Source: Georgenia satyanarayanai (GTDB taxonomy: Bacteria > Actinomycetota > Actinomycetes > Actinomycetales > Actinomycetaceae). Taken from it: a stretch of DNA of 64,000 nucleotides. The stretch lies in the NCBI RefSeq assembly GCF_900116375.1, contig NZ_UETB01000001.1, positions 186,001 through 250,000 on the forward strand, written 5' to 3'. Shown here piece by piece: positions 60,062-64,000 of this stretch (positions are counted from its first letter, which is position 1; every line of letters begins with the position of its first letter). The position numbers and the translations under genes were made by a program. The notes below the pieces were generated by a model. That model searched no databases and had not been told where the DNA came from. It saw only the letters and a program-made list of their open reading frames with translations.

Positions 60062-60754
60062 ATGACTCCAGATCCTGCCCGTCGTGTCCTGGTCACCGGC
60101 GCCGCCCGTGGCATCGGCCGCGCCGTCGCCGACGCCCTCACCGACCACGAGCTCGTGCTGACCGTACGCCGCGCCGAGGACGTCGCGCGGCTCGGGACGG
60201 AGCTGCCGGGTGCGCGCGTGCTCCTGCTCGACCTCGCGGACGCGTCCGCGATCGCCGAACGGGTGGCCGGCGTCGAGGTGGACGCCGTCGTGCACTGCGC
60301 CGGCGTCGAGGGGGTCGCCCCGGCCGCCGAGCTCGACCCGGCCCGCCTCGCCGCGGTCCTGGCCGCGAACCTCGCCGGACCGGTCGAGCTGACCCGCGTG
60401 CTGCTGCCGGGGCTGCGCCGCAGCGGCGGGCACGTGGTGTTCGTCAGCTCCACCGCCGTGCTGGGCGCCTTCCCCGGCTGGGCCGCCTACGCGGCGTCCA
60501 AGGCCGCGCTGCGTGCGTACGCGGACACGCTGCGGGTGGAGGAGCCGGACGTCCGGGTCACCAGCGTCCTGCCCGGCCGGACCGACACGGGGATGCAGCA
60601 CCGCATCCACGAGCAGGCCGGCCGGGACTTCGACCCGGCGACGGCGATGGCGGCGGCGAGCGTCGCCGCCGCCATCCGTTCCGTGCTCACGGCGCCCGGG
60701 GACGTCGAGATCCCCGAGCTCGTCCTCACCCCGTTCACTCACCCGGGCGGATGA
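60062..60754 (+). CDS. Short-chain dehydrogenase/reductase
   Basis: A 230-residue SDR. Cofactor motif VLVTGAARGIGRAV, DLADAS, HCAGVEG (NAG-equivalent) and catalytic Ser-Tyr-Lys in SSTAVLGAFPGWAAYAASKAAL. ATG 60062 is consistent with a leaderless message. Its last 20 bases overlap the convergent binding-protein gene. Substrate unknown. Confidence 0.9.
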   Translation: MTPDPARRVLVTGAARGIGRAVADALTDHELVLTVRRAEDVARLGTELPGARVLLLDLADASAIAERVAGVEVDAVVHCAGVEGVAPAAELDPARLAAVLAANLAGPVELTRVLLPGLRRSGGHVVFVSSTAVLGAFPGWAAYAASKAALRAYADTLRVEEPDVRVTSVLPGRTDTGMQHRIHEQAGRDFDPATAMAAASVAAAIRSVLTAPGDVEIPELVLTPFTHPGG

Positions 60755-61709
60755 AGATCTCCTCGTAGTCCGGCTCCTCGCTGATCATCCCGTGCTCGAC
60801 GGCGGCCGCGGCGATCACCTTGACGCTCTCTTCGTCGAGCCCGGGGGCGAAGACGTGGAGGTTGGTCTGGTCGACGAGCTCGGGGTCGATCTGGAGGTTC
60901 TCGACGATCGTCTCGCGCACCCGGTCCGGGTTCTCGGTGGCGAAGTCGTTCGCGCGGTCCATCGCGCGCTGGAACGCCGCGACGATCTCCGGGTTCGCCT
61001 CCGCGAAGGCCCCGCTGGTGATGTAGTAGCCGATCGTCGTGTCCGGGAAGGACTCGACGAAGTTCGAGATGAGCGGGGTGAACCCGCGGCTCTCGGAGAT
61101 CGCCCGGTGCGGCTCCACCGACCAGATCGCGTCGACGTCCCCGCGCTCGAGCGCTGCCGGCATGTCGGAGTAGTTCATCGGGGTGAACTCGATGGCCGAG
61201 GTGTCGACGCCGTTGTTCTCCAGAGCCACCTCGATCGTGAGGTCGCCGAGGTTGTTCACGGAGTTCACCGCGATGTTCGCGCCCGCGAGGCCGGCAACGT
61301 CGGTGATCGGGCTGTCGGGCAGGACGAAGATGCGGGAGGTGTCCGCCTCCGGGTCCGCTCCCACGGCGCAGCAGTTGGCGACGAACTTGACGTCGAGCCC
61401 CTGGTCGATGGCCTGGAGGTCGCTCACCGCGTTCGCGTAACCGATGGGGCTCTCCTGGTTGACGACGGAGGGCACGATGGCCGAGCCCGCCTCGGCGATG
61501 CGGACCTCGACGTCCAGGCCCTCCTCCTCGAAGAAGCCCTCCTCGACGCCGAGGTGCAGGGGCCCGGCGTCCATCGTCGGGATCTGCATGACGGTGAGCG
61601 GGGTGAGGCCGTCCTCGCCGGCCTCCAGCTCGTCCCCGCCGCCGCCGCACGCGGCGAGGAGCAGGGCGGTGGTCGCCGCCAGGGCGAGGGTGGTCGTGCG
61701 TGCTCTCAT
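60735..61709 (-). CDS. NitT/TauT-family solute-binding lipoprotein
   Basis: A 324-residue lipoprotein (lipobox LLLAAC) of the NMT1/THI5-SsuA type: VMQIPTMDAGPLHLGVEEGFFEEEGLDVEV starts the fold, and IGYANAVSDLQAIDQGLDVKFV, GANIAVNSVNNLGDL and DAIWSVEPHRA follow. The family binds nitrate, sulfonates, or pyrimidine precursors. The ligand here is unknown; NCCAVG near the pocket is unusual. ATG 61709 follows GGAGGAAC. Last gene of the visible operon. Confidence 0.92.
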   Translation of the reverse strand: MRARTTTLALAATTALLLAACGGGGDELEAGEDGLTPLTVMQIPTMDAGPLHLGVEEGFFEEEGLDVEVRIAEAGSAIVPSVVNQESPIGYANAVSDLQAIDQGLDVKFVANCCAVGADPEADTSRIFVLPDSPITDVAGLAGANIAVNSVNNLGDLTIEVALENNGVDTSAIEFTPMNYSDMPAALERGDVDAIWSVEPHRAISESRGFTPLISNFVESFPDTTIGYYITSGAFAEANPEIVAAFQRAMDRANDFATENPDRVRETIVENLQIDPELVDQTNLHVFAPGLDEESVKVIAAAAVEHGMISEEPDYEEIFIRPGE

Positions 61710-61719
61710 GGTTCCTCCG

Positions 61720-62526
61720 TCAGATGACGTACTCGGGGCTGGTGGGTCCGTCCACGTCACGCACGCGGTTGCGGATCTCGGCGAAGACCTCGGAGCGCAG
61801 CTGGCTGAAGCGCGGCAGCTCCTTGGTGGCGATCTGGTCGCGCTGTCGCGGCAGGTCGATGTCGACGACCGTGGTGATGCGGCTCGGGGACTTGGACACG
61901 ACCGCGACGCGGTCGCTGAGGTAGACGGACTCGTCGACGTCGTGGGTGACGAAGACGACCGTCATGCCGAACTCCTCGCGAAGCGTGAGGACGAGGTCCT
62001 CGAGGTCGGCCCGGGTCTGGGCGTCGACGGACGCGAAGGGCTCGTCCATGACGAGCACCTCGGGCTGGTAGGCGATGGCGCGGGCGATCGCCGCGCGCTG
62101 CTGCATGCCCCCGGAGAGCTCGCCGGGGTGCTTGCGTGCGGCGTCCCGCAGCCCGACGTCGGCGAGCGCCCGGGCGGTGCGCTCGGCGACCTCCGCCTTG
62201 GCGACGCCGTGGGCCCGCAGCGGGAGGGCGACGTTCTTCTCCACGGAGAACCACGGCAGCAGTGATCGCGAGTAGTCCTGGAGGACGACGGCGAACTCGC
62301 GCGGCACGCCGTCCACCGCCTGCCCTTGGTACTCGACGGTCCCGGACGTGGGCTCGAGCAGGCCGGTGAGGCAGCGCAGCAGCGTCGTCTTGCCCGCGCC
62401 CGAGGGGCCGACGATCGTGAAGAACTCACCAGGAGCGACGTCGAAGGTGATGTCGTCCAGGGCCCGGAAGGAGCCGTAGTCCTTGGCGAGCCGGTCGACG
62501 TGGAGGATCGGTGGTGTCTGTGTCAT
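61720..62526 (-). CDS. NitT/TauT-family ABC ATPase
   Basis: A 268-residue ATPase. Walker A GPSGAGKTTLLRC, signature LSGGMQQRAAIARA, Walker B VLVMDEPFASVD and H-loop VTHDVDESVYLSDR. The pattern matches SsuB/TauB/NrtD. It is 10 bp upstream of the binding protein and one base downstream of a permease. Confidence 0.95.
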   Translation of the reverse strand: MTQTPPILHVDRLAKDYGSFRALDDITFDVAPGEFFTIVGPSGAGKTTLLRCLTGLLEPTSGTVEYQGQAVDGVPREFAVVLQDYSRSLLPWFSVEKNVALPLRAHGVAKAEVAERTARALADVGLRDAARKHPGELSGGMQQRAAIARAIAYQPEVLVMDEPFASVDAQTRADLEDLVLTLREEFGMTVVFVTHDVDESVYLSDRVAVVSKSPSRITTVVDIDLPRQRDQIATKELPRFSQLRSEVFAEIRNRVRDVDGPTSPEYVI

Positions 62527-62527
62527 G

Positions 62528-63274
62528 TCACGCCCGGTGGTATCGACGGTCGGTGAGGCGCTCGACGGCGCCGAAGAGCAGGTTGAGCAGGAGGCCGAGG
62601 ATCCCCAGGAGGAGGATCGCCCCCCACACGGCCACGACGTTGAAGCTGGTCTGCGCGGTCCACAGGACGAACCCGATGCCGATGCGGCTGCCGGTCATCT
62701 CGCTCGTGACGACGAGGATGAGCGCGAGCGGGATGGCGATGCGGATGCCCGCTGCGGCGCGTGGGTAGATCGCCGGGGCGATGACGTGGAGCTGCCGGAA
62801 CCAGCCGGTGATCCCGAAACTGCGGGTGGTGTCGAGCAGCGTGGCGGGAAGCTGGCGGCAGCCGTCGATGACGTTGAGGAGGACGGGGAAGAAGCAGCCG
62901 AGCGCGATGATGAAGATCTTCATCGACGTCCCCAGCCCGAACAGGACCATCGCGAACGGGATGAGCGCGGTGGCGGGGATCGCGCGGACGAACTCGAAGG
63001 TCGGGGCCACCGCCCGATCCAGCCACCGCACCTGGCCGACGAGCATGCCGAGCCCGATCCCGAGGACCACGGCGATGGAGAGCCCGACGGCGAGGTTGCG
63101 GACGCTGTCGAGGAGGTGCTCGGTGCCGGCCCCGCCGAGCCAGTACTCGAGGAGGTTGTCCAGCACCCGCGGCAGCGGCGGGTAGTAGACGTTGGTCGAG
63201 CCGGCCGACGTCGCCCACCACACGGCGAGGGCGAGCACCGCGCCGAGGAGTCCGAGCAGGGTGCGGCGGTTCAT
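62528..63274 (-). CDS. NitT/TauT-family permease 2
   Basis: A 248-residue SsuC-like permease with about six helices and the coupling region DTTRSFGITGWFRQLHVIAP; ...RIGIGFVLWTAQTSFN is also typical. The ATG at 63274 overlaps the previous stop by 4 bp (ATGA) and is preferred over a GTG at 63292. Confidence 0.93.
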   Translation of the reverse strand: MNRRTLLGLLGAVLALAVWWATSAGSTNVYYPPLPRVLDNLLEYWLGGAGTEHLLDSVRNLAVGLSIAVVLGIGLGMLVGQVRWLDRAVAPTFEFVRAIPATALIPFAMVLFGLGTSMKIFIIALGCFFPVLLNVIDGCRQLPATLLDTTRSFGITGWFRQLHVIAPAIYPRAAAGIRIAIPLALILVVTSEMTGSRIGIGFVLWTAQTSFNVVAVWGAILLLGILGLLLNLLFGAVERLTDRRYHRA

Positions 63275-64000
63275 CGGCGGGCCCCCTGCCACCCGACGAC
63301 GCGCCGGGCCAGCACGGTGAGGACCGTGTTGATCGCCAGGCCGACGATCCCGATGACGACGACGTAGGCGTACATCCGGGTGAGGTCACCGGCGCTGCGG
63401 GCGAGGTTGAGCCCCTGGCCCAGGCCCGGTACGCCGCCGAGGAGGATCTCGCTGGTCACCGTGATGATGAGCGCGGTCGCCGAGGCGATCCGCACACCGG
63501 TTACCAGTCCGGGCAGCATCGCGGGCAGGGTGAGCCAGCGGATCGTCTGCACCCGGGAGAGGTTGTAGGCGCGAGCGGTGTCGCGGGCCACCGGGTCGAC
63601 GGCGCCGGTGGCGTAGATCGCGGCGACGAGCATCTGCCACACGGCGGCGTAGGCGGCGAGGAAGACCGCTCCGTCGCGTGCGCCGCCGATGGTGAGGACG
63701 ACCAGCGGGATGAGTGCGATCGAGGGGATGGGGCGGAGGAACTCGATGACGGGCGTGAGCAGCCACTGGACCCAGCGCACACTGCCGAGCAGCATGCCCA
63801 CGGCCGTCCCCAGCACGACCGCGATCCCCAGCGAGACCGCCCACCCGACGAGCGTGCTGCCGATGTCGGTCCACAGGGCCGGGCCGGTGAGGAGCCGGCC
63901 GAGGGCAGCGAGCACCTCGGTGGGCGGCGGTGCGTAGCTGCGCGGCAGGACGTCGGTGACGGACAGCAGCTGGAGGAGGGCGAGGAGACCGACGACGACC
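63271..64000 (-). CDS. NitT/TauT-family permease 1 (5' end outside the window)
   Basis: At least 243 codons; the frame is open to the window edge, with an upstream helix (VGLLALLQLLSVTDVLP) and LPRSYAPPPTEVLAALGRLL before the core, so the gene start is not in view. Coupling loop RDTARAYNLSRVQTIRWLTLP and GLGQGLNLA are SsuC-like. It and the second permease should form a heterodimeric channel. Confidence 0.93.
   Translation of the reverse strand, partial: VVVGLLALLQLLSVTDVLPRSYAPPPTEVLAALGRLLTGPALWTDIGSTLVGWAVSLGIAVVLGTAVGMLLGSVRWVQWLLTPVIEFLRPIPSIALIPLVVLTIGGARDGAVFLAAYAAVWQMLVAAIYATGAVDPVARDTARAYNLSRVQTIRWLTLPAMLPGLVTGVRIASATALIITVTSEILLGGVPGLGQGLNLARSAGDLTRMYAYVVVIGIVGLAINTVLTVLARRVVGWQGARR

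Noticed and set aside
1-64000. tRNA genes, insertion sequences, integrases, attachment sites, replication origin
   Set aside because: Gaps between genes were read for cloverleaf, transposase and DnaA-box patterns and none was convincing.

Overview
This is a 64 kb piece of a very GC-rich actinobacterial chromosome. Genes are dense, starts are often GTG, TAnnnT-type -10 boxes are frequent, surface enzymes carry LPXTG anchors, and the Nif3 / zinc-ribbon-like / RNase H-phosphatase genes sit just before a class A RNase P RNA gene. A Micrococcales-type soil or plant-litter bacterium (Cellulomonas- or Georgenia-like) fits the gene content, but the genus is an inference. I see no insertion sequence, integrase, tRNA, rRNA or CRISPR array.

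Layout. 1-10.0 kb: a LacI-regulated beta-1,4-galactan locus with an intracellular GH42 beta-galactosidase, a maltose-type ABC importer (binding protein, MalF-like, MalG-like) and a sortase-anchored GH53 endo-galactanase. The MalG-like gene has an in-frame amber codon. 10.0-12.2 kb: a sulfide/persulfide-type operon (CoA-disulfide-reductase-rhodanese fusion, CsoR/CstR-family repressor, small Cys protein) behind a perfect CsoR-type operator. 12.4-17.0 kb: carbonic anhydrase, small conserved proteins, a decayed alpha/beta hydrolase, an FNT-family channel, an aldo/keto reductase and an OsmC/Ohr-like protein. 17.1-20.7 kb: the Nif3 operon and rnpB. 20.8-34.5 kb: lipoproteins, a methyltransferase, an ABC-2 exporter, an S4 protein, a metallo-beta-lactamase-fold hydrolase, polyphosphate glucokinase, an AraC-type regulator, methionine aminopeptidase and PanB. 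34.6-37.0 kb: a cyclase plus ThDP-enzyme pair. 37.1-47.5 kb: a second LacI-regulated galactan locus (two permeases, binding protein, GH35 beta-galactosidase, sortase-anchored GH30 galactanase). 47.6-60.8 kb: peptidase, VOC proteins, an ECF sigma factor, YnfA, SMP-30, MFS, DsbA-like, F420-type, Stealth, cytochrome b and SDR genes. 60.7-64.0 kb: a NitT/TauT-type ABC importer that runs off the window.

How it fits together. The two glycan loci look complementary. GH53 would open beta-1,4-galactan (type I arabinogalactan, pectin side chains) and GH30 would open beta-1,6-galactan (type II arabinogalactan). Both enzymes are wall-anchored, each locus has its own importer, and the imported oligosaccharides would be finished inside the cell by GH42 or GH35. 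Neither importer has its own ATPase, so a shared MsiK-type ATPase elsewhere is expected. Each locus has its own LacI protein and a differently sequenced palindromic operator.

Two families of dispersed palindromes (two copies each) lie just after gene ends, and at least eight genes have a -10 box only 6-8 bases before the start codon, suggesting leaderless mRNAs. I did not find a clearly undescribed multi-gene system. The strongest leads are the interrupted MalG gene, the paired galactan loci with their operators, the CstR-like operon, and the degenerate catalytic or metal sites in the Nif3 operon.
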